DNA of 64,000 nucleotides from Synanceia verrucosa (lineage: Eukaryota; Chordata; Actinopteri; Perciformes; Synanceiidae). Location of the stretch: assembly GCA_029721515.1 (NCBI GenBank), contig CM056567.1:4973507-5037506 (forward strand), written 5' to 3'. The notes below the pieces were generated by a model. It ran no database searches. It had not been told where the DNA came from and saw only the letters and a list, made by a program, of their open reading frames with translations. The position numbers were made by a program, and so were the translations under genes. Shown piece after piece: positions 34,477-46,900 of the stretch. How positions within the stretch are numbered: the stretch's first letter is position 1; every line of letters starts with the position of its first letter.

Positions 34477-36480
34477 ATGGCAGGAGAGAAGTACGCGTTT
34501 GAGCAAACTTTTTCTTTTAGTCCGCTTCCTCACAAGAAGCTCTCCTTCCTACAGGACCGAGACACGTTACAGCTGTTGATGAAATGGTGAAGTATTACCC
34601 ACAGCTCACATGAGCTAGTTATCCCCTTCTTCCTGGTCAGCTCCTGCTTGTATGCTGATGGTTGTGTGTGTGGTGATTTCAGGTGCATGCTGGGGAGGAT
34701 TTCAGCCCAGTCTTACAGCTTTGATCAGTGCTTTTACCCCTACAGCAGTGAAAAGTTTGCACTGGTAAGATCCACCATCATTAATTAGTTCATACTCGGT
34801 CAGAAATTACAGTATAACCACTGTGTGGAAAAGTGAAAATAAATGCCCAGTGGTGGGATGTAAGTGTAGGTACTGTAGGCCTTCTTATGTACAGCTCTGA
34901 AGTATTTACATTTTGTATTACTCATTTAAATACAAGCTACTTTTCATACAAAATATAAATCAAGTGATCAATTATGATGATTATTTATGAATTATGCTAC
35001 CCAGCTGTAAGTGTTGCACACATTGATGCATGTAATCCAGTCATATGATAGATCTATAACTGGATGACATAAACAATAAGTGGACTGCTATAATACCAAT
35101 CTCCAACCTGCACCTTAACACATTTTTTTTTATATTTATTACTATTTATTAATCTGTTTTACTGCTCTTTTAACCTTCCTTTATTTATACTTACATTTGT
35201 CTGTTCTTCTGAAATGAGTCACTCTGCATTGTGATTGATGCAAAACAATGATTAGCTTGCTGGTCTGATTTGATGACGTGTCTTCATGCGTTCAGTCCTA
35301 TTTGACTGCTCTTGATGCCACTCTGTATTATAAAGTGTTTCTTCAGTGACCCAAACGTGGTCTCCAGTCTGAAAACGATGGAGGCCGGAGCCTTGGTGCC
35401 TCTTGGTATGTTCACGTCCTCCACAAAGCCTTTGATCACTTATATGGGAAATTGATTTCAGACTTCAGTGGAATGTTTTTGGCTTTTTTTTACCGTAGAC
35501 AAGCCGGTGGTGTCTGTGGATGTGGAGCCGGTGCCGTGCACTAAGGTCTCCATGGACCTATTTGACCCAATCTACTCTTGTGGGATCCTGAGGCCCTCTG
35601 GACACATAGTTAAATGCTTTCATGACGTCTATCCCGACTATGATGAACTCAGACAGGTTACTCTCTCTTTTCTCATCCACCCGTCTGTCTCTATTTGTGT
35701 TATTTGACATGGAGTCAGTCCAGGTCTTCTTCTGGTCCTCTAGATGTTGCAGGAGGAGGACTCTGAGCACTACAATGTGGTCGGGAGAGAGGAGCGAGGA
35801 GAGCTTCTGTTTCGTCTTTTCAAGCACCTGTGTGTCGGAGGAGAGCTCTGTCAGTACGAAGACACCATCGGGCCTTACATCAGCACCACAAAGCTGATCT
35901 ACAAAGACCTGATCAGGTCGGGCAGGATCTGACAATCTCTGGCTCCTATACTGTCCAACAATATAAACACTTTAACAGTTACTGATCAGGTTATTAGATA
36001 TGTTATGATCATGATAATAACAGTGTGATTCTGCCTTTTACTGAGCAGTGTCCAGAAGGATCCAGAGACTAAGAAGATCAGTGTTGTATCCACAGTCCTC
36101 AAAGTCTATGCTTATGTAAGTGAACGTCTCATTTCCCAGTGCAAAAAGTCTAATTAGGTTAAACTGGACTCCTGTCCAAATTAATTTATACTTATTGATA
36201 TTATTTGTAGATACATTATCATAGTTTTTGACCAATAAACTGTCAAAGATGATGTTCATGATGTTACACATGATGTGGCACTGGAAGTGCACATTTCAGA
36301 GCTGCATGAACACTTGAATTATATGTATATGTTATTATTCCTGTGCAGGACGAGTCTGGGCGGTGTTTCCCCAGAGGACGGGAAGAGGAGCAGACGTTTG
36401 CCTATTTGATTATCGACCCCTTCAAACGACATGTGACTTTGTTCTTCCACTTCTACGGTGTTGGAAACTTCACATTGTGA
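34477..36480 (+). CDS. cfap300: Cilia- and flagella-associated protein 300 (complete, 7 exons)
   Basis: Exons: 34477-34586, 34683-34764, 35336-35405, 35499-35656, 35744-35916, 36049-36115, 36349-36480. Total 792 nt, 263 aa; the human protein (formerly C11orf70) has 267. Conserved stretches include LMKW at the first junction, ISAQSYSFDQCFYPY, FFSDPNVVSSLK, VPCTKVSMDLFD, GHIVKCF, LFRLFKHLCVGGELCQYEDT, TTKLIYKDLI and EQTFAYLIIDPFKRHV, ending in FYGVGNFTL. The family (DUF4498) is a cytoplasmic/axonemal factor needed to assemble outer and inner dynein arms; human loss causes primary ciliary dyskinesia. There are no membrane segments or signal peptide. Exon 3 uses an acceptor with almost no pyrimidine tract and exon 5 has a weak GTCGGG donor. 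Start chosen at the first ATG, with A at -3. Confidence 0.96.
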
Positions 36481-36621
36481 CGAGGAAGAGACAGAAGTTG
36501 TCCCGTGGACCATGCTGTGCTCACAGTAGGAGCTGCACCAAGAAATCAGTTGTACACAATGAAATTCCAGTTTGAGTTTCAAAGGAGAAAGATTCATTCA
36601 TTTTTCTTATTAAAATAAGTC

Positions 36622-36710
36622 AATAAAATATTTCAAACAGACTTAAAGGACTCTTATGTACTAATAATTATTTGCAACCTTCTCCACAGCTTGGTGAAGC
36701 CAATAAAACG
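36622..36710 (+). terminator. cfap300: cfap300 polyadenylation signals
   Basis: AATAAA occurs at 36622-36627, 142 nt after the stop codon, and again near 36701 (CCAATAAAACGG). Either gives a short 3' UTR. Confidence 0.6.
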
Positions 36711-37303
36711 GTTGAGCATAAGATGATGACTTTAGTTGTTCTTTCACTTTTTTCATTCCACCAGGGACTACTCAATGCATACAAAAATATGTCCTAATAT
36801 TTTCAATTTTGCCACCTGTACTAAGGCCAATCTTTCTATAAATGTCAGTGTTGATCAAATGTAAAAAAGAGACCAAAGTCAACATACAGTCCAAAGAGAT
36901 TTATTGAAACAAATAAATTAATAAGTTAGTCAAGTGAGCTAATTTTATCCTCAGGAGATACACGTTTGTGTCTCTTTAAAAGATCAAATAGAGGTGGTCA
37001 TTAGGTTAGAAAATAAGATAAGCGCCATATTTCATCAACCAGTAGCTACACCAATTGGAATTGGAAGACTTTGTTGGCTTTATCATTTTGCTTATTGCTT
37101 TGATCAGTTTCATTTTAACAACAGTTCCAATATCTAAGATAGCGGTTAAAGGGCAACGAGCTGGAATGTCAAATGGCAGCAAGTCAGTGAATGATGGACG
37201 ATGGTCGGCGTCATGGAGGGGAACGTGCAGATTGAGTCATGCATAGCATTCAGTCAGTTAAACAATCAGTTACGGTTTCTTAAACTTGGGTTTCTAGACT
37301 AGC

Positions 37304-37315
37304 GCCCCCTAGTGG
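37304..37315 (-). promoter_or_regulatory. CTCF-type motif
   Basis: Reverse complement GCCACTAGGGGGCGCT matches the extended vertebrate CTCF consensus very closely. It has the same orientation as the motif at 32069-32080, so the two flank cfap300. Confidence 0.6.
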
Positions 37316-38555
37316 CCTCAGAGGTAGTTGTGTGGAAGCCATAATTCTCTATGTGACATGCTCATGAAAGGACGCATGCCTGCAGAGTTTCCTGTGACAA
37401 TACAAATGTCCATGCCTCCAGATCTGACTGGTCAGGGTGTCGACGCGAGGAGGAGGTCCAGCCAGAGTTAAAACGACACGCTACAGTAATGTTCTCTGAA
37501 AATATCAAAAGTTGCAGCAGTCATAAAGGACTAATACCCTAAAAATGACATATTCAGGTGTGTTTCTTCAGTTAGATCAAGATTTTGGAGAAGAGAAAAA
37601 GCATGGCTATCCTCATGTGATGCCCCTTACGAAACACCTTAAAGCAGCATTAATATTTAAGTTTGAGACAGAAAGCCGCACCGTGTCAGTTCCAGAATGA
37701 GGATGTTGAAGGCACAGGTCATTTCCTTTCATGTCTTTGCTCAAGACTTTACAGGAGACATCCTTAAGTACTTTTTTTTCTTCTAATACTGGGGCCCACC
37801 ACTAACAACAACATGCAAAACAGTGATCTCACATTTTCATGAAGCTCAACATTCCTGGTGACAATGAAGTGACTCTACATACCTCACTGTTACAGTTAAA
37901 GAACGAAGCATTTTCTCTATGAAGTGAATGCAAAAATTGTATAATGCCAACAGCAAGCTGTGAAGTGACACTAGACTCCTCATGGCATCAGATCATAAAC
38001 AGACGGGCCAATAAAGTACATTCACCGTTTGAAGTTTAGGCCTGGCTTAAATGGAAAAGTGGAGCACCTGAGTCAACTGGTTTGATTGGAACAAGTAAAA
38101 CACTTGCAGGGTGAAGAAACTGTTTTCACTGGCCAAATACAGTATGGTGAATGTTTTGTTAGTTGAAGCTGGCAGCAATTTTCAGACGACGTTAAAAAAA
38201 TATACACGGGCTCTACGAGTGGCGAGCGTGAACCTGATCAGTTGTGTGAGTTATAAGTGTGTCATCCATGATTCAACTGGACAAAACTGCTACATTTATT
38301 TAAAGATCATATTTAACTGAATTAAATATATTAACTTAAATCCTACATTCACTTTGACAAACAAAATCATTAAAAAAGAAGAAGAAAAAAACACAAGTTT
38401 GTCATTATGGGTTACACAAAATCAAGTGCATGAACATAATTACAGTAAAGAAATCAAAACACAAAGATAAAAAGACAAAAAGGTGTAATATTTATCAAGT
38501 GCCAAAGTATTTAAGTAAAGGAATTGCTTTCATTGTATGTGTATGTATATGTACA

Positions 38556-38556
<1 letters not shown>

Positions 38557-38591
<35 letters not shown>
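38557..38591. repeat. (GT)n microsatellite
   Basis: About 35 bp GT run in the probable kcnq4 3' UTR. Confidence 0.95.
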
Positions 38592-38593
<2 letters not shown>

Positions 38594-40033
38594 ATTTGTG
38601 CACTCTCCAGTTTTGTCCACAAGCACGGAGCGTTAACTGAGCATCAAACATCTCTAAGAAAGAACCAGAAAAGACAGAAGAGAGTAAAGTGGGCTGTCTG
38701 CTTGTAGTGAAGCTGTAAGGCCGGAACCATTTCCGTTTCCTAAGACACATGCATTCATGAGAAATATGGCCTGCAATTCATGTGTTAGACCCAGACACCT
38801 TACAGGTTGTCTGTCGTTTAAAACAGGCCAGAAGGTTTCTGCATCGTCATCCACAGCTGCTGACTGTGAGATCACATGACATCCGGTGACTGTGAGTGAG
38901 AGCTGTCCTCCGGGAAGAAAGGTAAACCTGACCTGAGGCTAGACATGAGGGATGAGGAGCAGTGCAGAAAAACTGTGACACACATGTCTAAATTCTGACT
39001 TAAGATCAGTCAGGGTTTATCTACAGTAACATGCATGTCTGGGGGGGGGGGCTGCAAGACAGAGAGGCTTAAACGACATGTTGAAAACAATTGCAAAGGG
39101 GGGATTTTAGACCTGTTGAAGGCTCTGTTAAATAAATACGAAGGGGCATTCCTTATGTGAACGCCAGCCAAACGGGTTAATGTCTTGGGTTTTGTTTTTT
39201 TGCAAACGGGCTTGTTGGAGACAGAACTTCTGAGAGAGGGAATGAAGATGAAAACAAACAACAATGTACAATGCAAACCAGTCACTCCAGCGCATTCGTC
39301 CAGCTCTGTTTTCAGAATTTACACATTTAAAACGCTGCTGTTGGGAAGGGAAAGTGTACCGTGGAGGTTTTGGTGCTTTTGGCAAGGTGGCTGTCAGCCC
39401 AGTCTGCCCGTCCAGGTCTGAGGGAGCAGATTATTTCTGTGTCCACAGCTCCTTCGGTGCTTAGTCGTTTGTCTGGCGGTGTGAGATTTGCAGGTGGGAC
39501 TCATTACATTCATCACAGCCATCCTAAGGTACTGAACAAAATCACTGGCATGGCGCTTGCGGCACTGTTTATATCAACTGAGTGATTCAAGCAGCCAAGA
39601 AAAAATGATGACGATGACGAAGGGAAAAGACAAGTTTTCTCCAAAGATTTACAAAAATTCAAAGCTTAAAGTCTGACTATCTACAGTTGATGCTCTAAAG
39701 GAGGTGTACATGTACAAGATGAGGTGAGTGGGTGAAGGTGGTTCAGTAGTCATAGTGGTTCATGTGTCCTCTCTTTAGCGGTGAGCAGCTCTGACTGAGG
39801 CTCCTCATCAGGTGGAGCCACCTGGTGGCGTCCGTCTGTACCAACTCTGGAAACACATTCACTGAAGGAAAAAGAGGTGAGGGTGCAGATTTGAGATGGA
39901 GGGGTAAAAATCGTCCCGGACAGATATGAAATGATCGATGGCATTAAGGTCGGGCTGCTCAGCCACAGGAAGACGTACTGTAAAGGGTTTCTGTGTCAGT
40001 GTTCGAACAGCCCGTAGGCTGCTCAGCTCACTG

Positions 40034-41513
40034 TCATTCCAAGTTGCCGCTCTCAGAGATGTTGAGTGTGTTAGCGGAGGGGAAGAGGTCTCTTTGGTCC
40101 GTGGGGCTGTGGTAGTCAGATGTCAGGTCTGGGTCCAGGATTGAGGACAGGGTGAAGTGGGACGAGCCTTTTTTCAGACACTGGGAGTAGAAGTTGAGCA
40201 GGAGGTCCAGCTTGTTCTCTATAGACTGTACCTGAACAGAGAAGCACAGAACTGTGTGGAGCCTCTCTCCTGTCCATCATTCACGTTTACACTGTATTTA
40301 TATTTCTCTATCATTAATCTACATGTTTGTTAATGTCCTATATGTTTATTCCTTCACTTGTATCTTGTTCATTCTTTTGTTTTGGCACTAGAAACACATG
40401 ATTTCACTCCTCTAAGCTGTACTGCACTGTGTGTGTGTGTCTCATTTTTTATCTTCCAAACTAATAGAGTACTAACATTGGACCATCATGTCATTTGTCA
40501 GCATTCAAAATCAGCATATCTCATGAGTCTTAGCCATCAGCTGGTAAATCCTGTTGGGAGTGGCAGAGAAAGACTGATAAAAGACTGTTAGTTTACTGCA
40601 CTTCCTGTACTGTTTTTTGGCAGTGTTTTTTATTTTTTGAGTGAATGAAAGCAATCCATCGGGATTCTGTAACGGAATCATGTGTTCATACAGAGAACAC
40701 AGTTCCACACATGATACCCATCCATCCATTTTCTACCGCTTATCCTCACATAGCATTGCGAGGGGGCTGGAGCCTACCCCAGCTGTCTTAGGGTGAAAGG
40801 CAGGGTACATCCTGGACAAGTCTCCAGTTCATCACAGGACACATAGAGACAGACAATCACTCACACTCACATTCACACCTACGGTCAATTTAAATTAACC
40901 AATTAACCTAATCCCCATGCATGTTTTTGGATGGTGGGAGGAAGCCGGAGTAGCAGGAGAGGACCCATGCTGACACGGGGAGAACACGTAAACTCCACAC
41001 AGAAAGGCCCCGGCTGGGAATCAAACCCGGTACCTTCTTGCTGTGAGGCGACAGTGCTAACCACTACACCACCGTGCTGCCCCTCCACACATGATATCTT
41101 AATTAAAATGTTAATTTGTTACCTGTTTCTCCACCTTGACTACACGTCCCATCATGCTTAGCTCATCCAGCGGGTCCAGTTCTGGTGGTGTCTTCTCTCC
41201 CTTTTCAGGGCGCGCTTTCTTATCGGGCTGAACGGATCCTCGTCCAATTATCTGGTCCACCCTTTCACAAAATAAAATTCACATTAGCCATAAATATGGT
41301 GAAGAATTAAGAGGTGTTAAACTCTATCACTGATTAGACAGAATATTTTTTTTTCCAACAATGCAGTTTTCTGATACGTACCGCATCTGCAGGCTCTTGA
41401 TCCGGCCTAGCATGTCCAGGTGTCCAGCAGAGTACTGCTCTATGACGTCCTTCACATCATACGGACGCAGCGTCTCTTTAAACTTCCTCTTGGCCACAAG
41501 AAACTTTAAGATC
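40034..41513 (-). CDS. kcnq4: kcnq4 exons 12-14 (assembly domain and C terminus)
   Basis: Exon 12 (41513-41382) gives ILKFLVAKRKFKETLRPYDV and VIEQYSAGHLDMLGRIKSLQ. Exon 13 (41261-41123) gives VDQIIGRGSVQPDKKARPEK and DELSMMGRVVKVEKQ. Exon 14 (40231-40034) gives VQSIENKLDLLLNFYSQCLK, the tetramerising coiled coil, and PDLTSDYHSPTDQRDLFPSA. It ends ISESGNLE and TGA; the far C terminus differs from the mammalian SRSVSTNMD end. Confidence 0.95.
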
Positions 41514-43861
41514 CTACACAAACACACCAGACTCACTGTTATCACACCTTTAAAGAGCTTCACCCTACACAGGCACACATACAGTAAACCTTTGGAAAAA
41601 TGCAGGGACAGGACAGCTATCAAACGATGCTGGACACCCTGAGAAAAACAAGATTAATTACAGTCAGAGTGACCTTATCACTCACAAACAGCCCCACAAA
41701 GAGAGCGGAGTCGCCCCCCTACCTAACCATGTGGATATATTGTGATGATGACAACATCTCCCAGAGACATTTGCTTATCAGTACTTGCTGTTTCAGCAAA
41801 TCCTTCATAGTAACACCAGTTACTGCTCTTTTGTCAGTATGACAGCCATGTTGGTGCCACTGGTGGACCACAGCTGCTCCTACTCCCACACGTCACCACC
41901 CACACCCCCGATGTGGGGGAATCACAGCAAGGAATGTTGACCCAGCACTTCTGTAGCCGATGAACACTTCACTGACACATCCTCTGCCAGAGCCGGTCCT
42001 GTTGGACGTCACGCTGGAGGGAGCGGAGGATGTGCAGGAGGTAATAGGAAGGAAAGTTTAAGTGTGTGTGTGTGTGTGTGTGTCTATTTCTGTGTAGGGC
42101 GGGGCATTCAATCCCCCTCTTATCACTTGTGTTATAGGCCGCTCAGAGATGCTGGCTCTGCAGGATGACCGGAAACACCAAATGTAAACGAGACAAAATA
42201 CACACACTCAAGCTGTCATCCCACCCTGTGATGGATTGTGCTACGAGTGAAGCCAGCGGGAGATGGAGGAGTGAGAGAGAGGGGGAGCGCAAGGAAGCAA
42301 GGATTTTGCTTTTCTTTTTTTTTAAACGAGGAAATCCTATCTCACACAGCCAGACGACTAAGTCCACGATAATACCTCCCCCTCACCTTCACAGGAGGAA
42401 GAAAAGAAATCACATCAAAAGGTCTGGGATGCAGAATATCAGAAACACTCAGCTGTTCTGAGAAAACGTCACACACAAATATAATACCACAGACGCACAC
42501 ACCTCTGGGTCAGAAGGATGTGGACTTAGCAGGAGCGAGTGAAATGTGAACTGTGAGAGGGGTCATCTTCTGAAATAACCACTGTGACCTTTGCTGAGGT
42601 CTGCAACGCTTGCGCTTACAGCCGCTACATACAGCACACACGTTTTGTGCGGCGACCGACGCTGCAACAAAGGGGAGGAAAAGGTGCGAGCGAAGGAGAA
42701 GAGGAGGAGGAGAAGATGTGAGCGAAGGAGAAGAGGAGCGAGAGGAGGAGGAGAGGTGGTCTACAGCTGGTGCCGTAGCAGCCGTCAGCGGCGCTCTCTT
42801 CCTCCTCACGCAGCACTCTGTTTCTTGATGACTCCTGCATTTGGGATATTTTTGCAGGCGGTCTTTTCTTATTTTGCAGGTAGATGCAGATTTTTTGCCA
42901 GGGTGGGTCTCAGGTGTGGGTAAAAGAAAGGCTACGAGGGGGGGAAGGCACTTCTGATTTGGATCCTCTAAGGGTTTCTTCGAAACGCTGACTCTCCTTC
43001 TCGGTCGATGAACTGGCTTTCATAAGAAACATGGTCAGGTTTGAGTGTGCCCCCCCCACCCCACTGGAAAACGTCCACTTGCAGTACAGTATAGCTGGCT
43101 CTCTGAAACACATCATACCCTCCTACTGTAAGGAAGCTGAGACACAAAAACACAGCGACAATTGGAAGGACAGGAAGTGTCATCTGTGCCCCAAAATGCT
43201 TGCATAGCTGGTGCAAATATCTTTTGCAATTCAGCAAAGGTGGATCCCTGATAGTCTCCAATGGAAAGGTTTAATCTGTGACTTAAAAAATGACTCATTA
43301 TGCTGACATGAAGCCTAGGTGGGCCAAGTAGGGTGAGCAAGTCTGCTTCTTCGACAAGGCAGGACTCCATACCTGCTAACTGAACAAAACCTAGTGCATA
43401 AGCCACAGCATGTGTATTCAATCATTCTTTCAGAGAAACACACTGCGTAAACATTATAAAAATATTACAGCTGAAACTCCACAAAAAGTGTTGACGGTGA
43501 CTAAAGATCAAATGGATATAAATTGTAAGCATGTCCAAACTATTTATTTAATAAAGCAGGAGCTTCATTCGAGACTGCAGGCGTGCAGAAATTTTGTGTT
43601 TTGTGCAGTATTGGATTTGTGCATGAGGAGAGTCACAGTAGAGAGAGCATATCAGGCCTTGTTTTTCCATCCTCCCTCTCTTCCTCTGCTCTTGTTCTCT
43701 TCATACGTAAACAGAAAAACAGAGCACTGTACCCATTTATCCGGGCAGCCAGGCACTGATAAACCACATGTGCCTCTCTCTAAAGTGAAGCCTCAGCACT
43801 AAGGCCTGCTGCGAAATTCTGCGTTTCACAAACATCAATCACGAAACTTGCCAAGGCTGCT

Positions 43862-43900
<39 letters not shown>

Positions 43901-46900
43901 TGTGTGTGTGTGTGTTAACACAGTTGAAGCACCTGCTGTTCACACACCTGCACTATCTATAGGAAGTCCCTCTCTTCTGTCGTCTGCAGCACAGAGCACC
44001 TGAGGTCAGAGAGATCTGCTGACTCAGGTCATATAATACTCTTATCAGTGGTATAAATGATATCAAATAACTGTATCGTGCTACATCCCATGAGCGGAAA
44101 ATATCTACCTGCTGAGTACCTACAATAAAAACCCTTCAATTTAAAGTGATCATTTGGCTTTTTTGAAACAGGCAGGAGCAAAGAAATGTACTTCTGTGGA
44201 CGAGGCTGGAGGTAAACTGTATTTTAGGCCATAAAAACAGAGTACACTTATGCTAATATTTTCATTTTTTGCTTTTTTCTGTCCTCTTCCCTGCTTGCAG
44301 TTATATCCATCAATGCTCTTTTAAAAGCCACTGAACTCCACTGACAAAAAGAGTCATTTTACCAGAAAGAAACAGAAGATGCAGATTTTTGTGTGACTTT
44401 GGTGATTCAACACAGATTCACAACAACACAAACTATCAGATCGAAGCAGAAGTAGAAGTAGACCGAAACTCCTGTGTTCTGTGAGGTAAATTACTGCCTC
44501 GGTAATTTTGATTTTCTTCAAAGGAGTTTTGTGGCCTCAGTTTCTGTCAGAAAGGGCTGTCTGACAGTAAAATGCTCAGCTTTTGTGCCGGTACTTCAGC
44601 TGGAATAATAGACTGACTATGGATAAGTGCCTCATACAACCTCACTTCAAATCACTATCCACTGTGACAGTGACTATATGGACTTATTCATTTAATGGCA
44701 ATAATCATAACCAGGATGGATCAATCAAAATTGTAAGTGACACATCAATCAAGGACATCACTGTTGGTGATGTGATTACAGTCTGTGCAACATCTTATTC
44801 TGGAGCTTCACAGAGAAACACATGGAAGCACACAGACAGCATCACCCTACCATGAGAAACGATGTGAGGGAACAGAGCAGACCCGAAAGAGAGTCGATAT
44901 TATCCGCTGTCATCAAACATCTCTGGGGCCAGTCGGGCCCCAACACCAGATGTTTTTGCATTTTTTTTTCTGCCACCATCCGTGAAAAAAAACTCGATGC
45001 TGCTAATCTGCAAGTGTGTGGGATTCTGCATTCCTGATATTGCTGGTGACCCAACGGGATGCTGCACATTTCAGAACATAAGGTTATGTATTTTTGCATT
45101 TTACACATGAGAAATTACTAATTATTATAACTGTGCAATAGACTTCCCAACTTGTTCACAAACACTGTCCATGATTTATGACTACCTAGTTTACATGTTG
45201 TGTGAGGACATCCATCACTGACTGACGAACACAGTGAGTCACATCACAGTACTCCTTGTCCAAAGTGTACAATATCATTCCTCTCGGCGCAGTCGTAAAG
45301 CCCTGTGACCCTCCATCTGTACGGTAAGTGCGTACTCTCTATTAGGACACCCTATCACGCCACATGATCGGCCTGAATGAGCTGAGCGACAAGGTCGCAT
45401 GAGGGAAGTAAACCCTGCCTGCAGGAGGGCTCAGTTACTTCTCCTAAGTGGACATTTCTACTCTGTCAGCTGAATCTGCACACGCCAGTGCCTAAATGGA
45501 GGAGCAGCATGTTCAACAATTAATGCAGGCTGTGGAATAGAAGTGCTTCTGTCAGAAAAGACATGCATGGTTGACCTTATTCTCTGGATGACCAGAGGCA
45601 CAGCAGCTCCACCAGCCCTTACACCTAGAAATATTCATTGGAACAGAGTTGAATCCTTTAATAAAATAAAATAATGTTGTATTTAGCTCAATTATGGCTG
45701 AAGCATGTTAGGTCCAAAATGTATCAAATACAATTAGAACTTCTTGACTTCAAGTCATATATCATATATGTCATATATGTGATTGTTATTGGCTTATCTC
45801 TTTTACTACATCCCTTAGACTACTACTGTTTGCTGCAAAAGTATAAAGATTTAGCTGTTAGTGCCCAAAGGAACTAAAAAAGTCTTAGCTCCTGCTTTAG
45901 TTTACATGCTTTAGGATATGGGTATAACTAAACCACTCACCTGACAGCCCGTATGAGTGTCTTCACTGCTGGGATTACGTCCTCCATGGCCACGTCACAA
46001 TATGGTTTGTCTTCTACGCTGTCCTCTCCGACCCCCTCCACTGAGGGATGGAGAGATGATGACGCAGAAATTCTCCTTGTTAGTGTAAAGAGTTTGGATG
46101 ATGTGTGTGTTGCTTACCATCAGTAGGTGGACGTGGTTTGAGGCGAAGGGAGGTGCGAAAGCGTGTGCGGTCATTGAAGCTCCAGCTCTTTTGGACCTTC
46201 CCTGGGCTGGTGGCCTCGGGGACGTTCTCCTGGCTGGGAGAGCGGCGGACACCGGAGCCTGGGGGCAGCGGTGACGCCTTGCTCCTAATGGTTTGGGATG
46301 ATCGGGAATTGTTCATCCTGATCCGATCCCGGAAGCCCATTTTACTGCTGACAGTGAAGATAAAATGTTAAAACATCTGCAGGCATGGTAGTCGTAATGG
46401 ATCAGTTTTCAATTGGTCACAAAGTCCATGCCTTTGACCTTTATGGAAAACTAAACTGTGTTATTCTGGGAGTTTAGGGAGCGGCAGTACGGCAGCCTGA
46501 GCTTGTTAGAAAAGGGTTAGTTAGTAGAAGAAACACAACTTCTGACTTTTGCAAAATTCATCAGAAAGATTCGTCAACAAACAGACAAAACAGGAACAGA
46601 AATTTCGTCCTGATGAACGACAGACCAGCTGACGTGTCACGGAGGCAGTCTGACCACAGGGACCACTCAATATTGCTAAAACTGATTCTGCCCTGAGGAT
46701 TTGCTTATTTAATGTGCCTATCATAGCACCTGATTCAGCGAAATCAGACTGAAACCTGATTCAAGACTTGCAGTAGTGCTGGGCCGGCGGAAAATGTTCC
46801 ACCTAGCATCAGAATAAAGACACGCTTCCTTAATCCCTTCTACAGAGTGAATGAGCATCAAAATATCGGCTTCAAAGCGCAGCCCTGCAGAAGGTGTCTC

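Larger units (their letters stand above)
36890..40033 (-). other. kcnq4: Probable kcnq4 3' UTR
   Basis: After the kcnq4 stop codon no further gene is visible on this strand. The first strong minus-strand AATAAA is at about 38298; another, with a typical 3'-end context (TTTCAATAAATCTC), lies near 36900. If the distal one is used the 3' UTR is about 3.1 kb and ends only some 200 nt from the cfap300 3' end. A (GT)n tract (38557-38591) and a G10 run near 39040 lie within it. Boundary not proven. Confidence 0.4.
41514..45940. other. kcnq4 intron 11 (4.4 kb)
   Basis: No extra exon was recognised. It contains a short (GT)n at 42061-42083, a purine-rich segment at 42670-42760 and a (GT)n tract at 43866-43915. 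A plus-strand frame at 44583-44855 resembles no family I know. Confidence 0.55.

Noticed and set aside
40717..41083. Functional tRNA gene suggested by A and B boxes
   Set aside because: No cloverleaf with a paired acceptor stem is visible; the body, GATG tail and target duplication show a SINE.
42510..42923. Arg/Glu-rich and Ser/Pro-rich frames on both strands
   Set aside because: Product of the purine-rich segment in kcnq4 intron 11; low complexity only.
44583..44855. Plus-strand frame with a DITVGDVITVCATSYSGASQ stretch
   Set aside because: I considered an extra gene or exon inside the kcnq4 intron but found no family match and no convincing splice sites.
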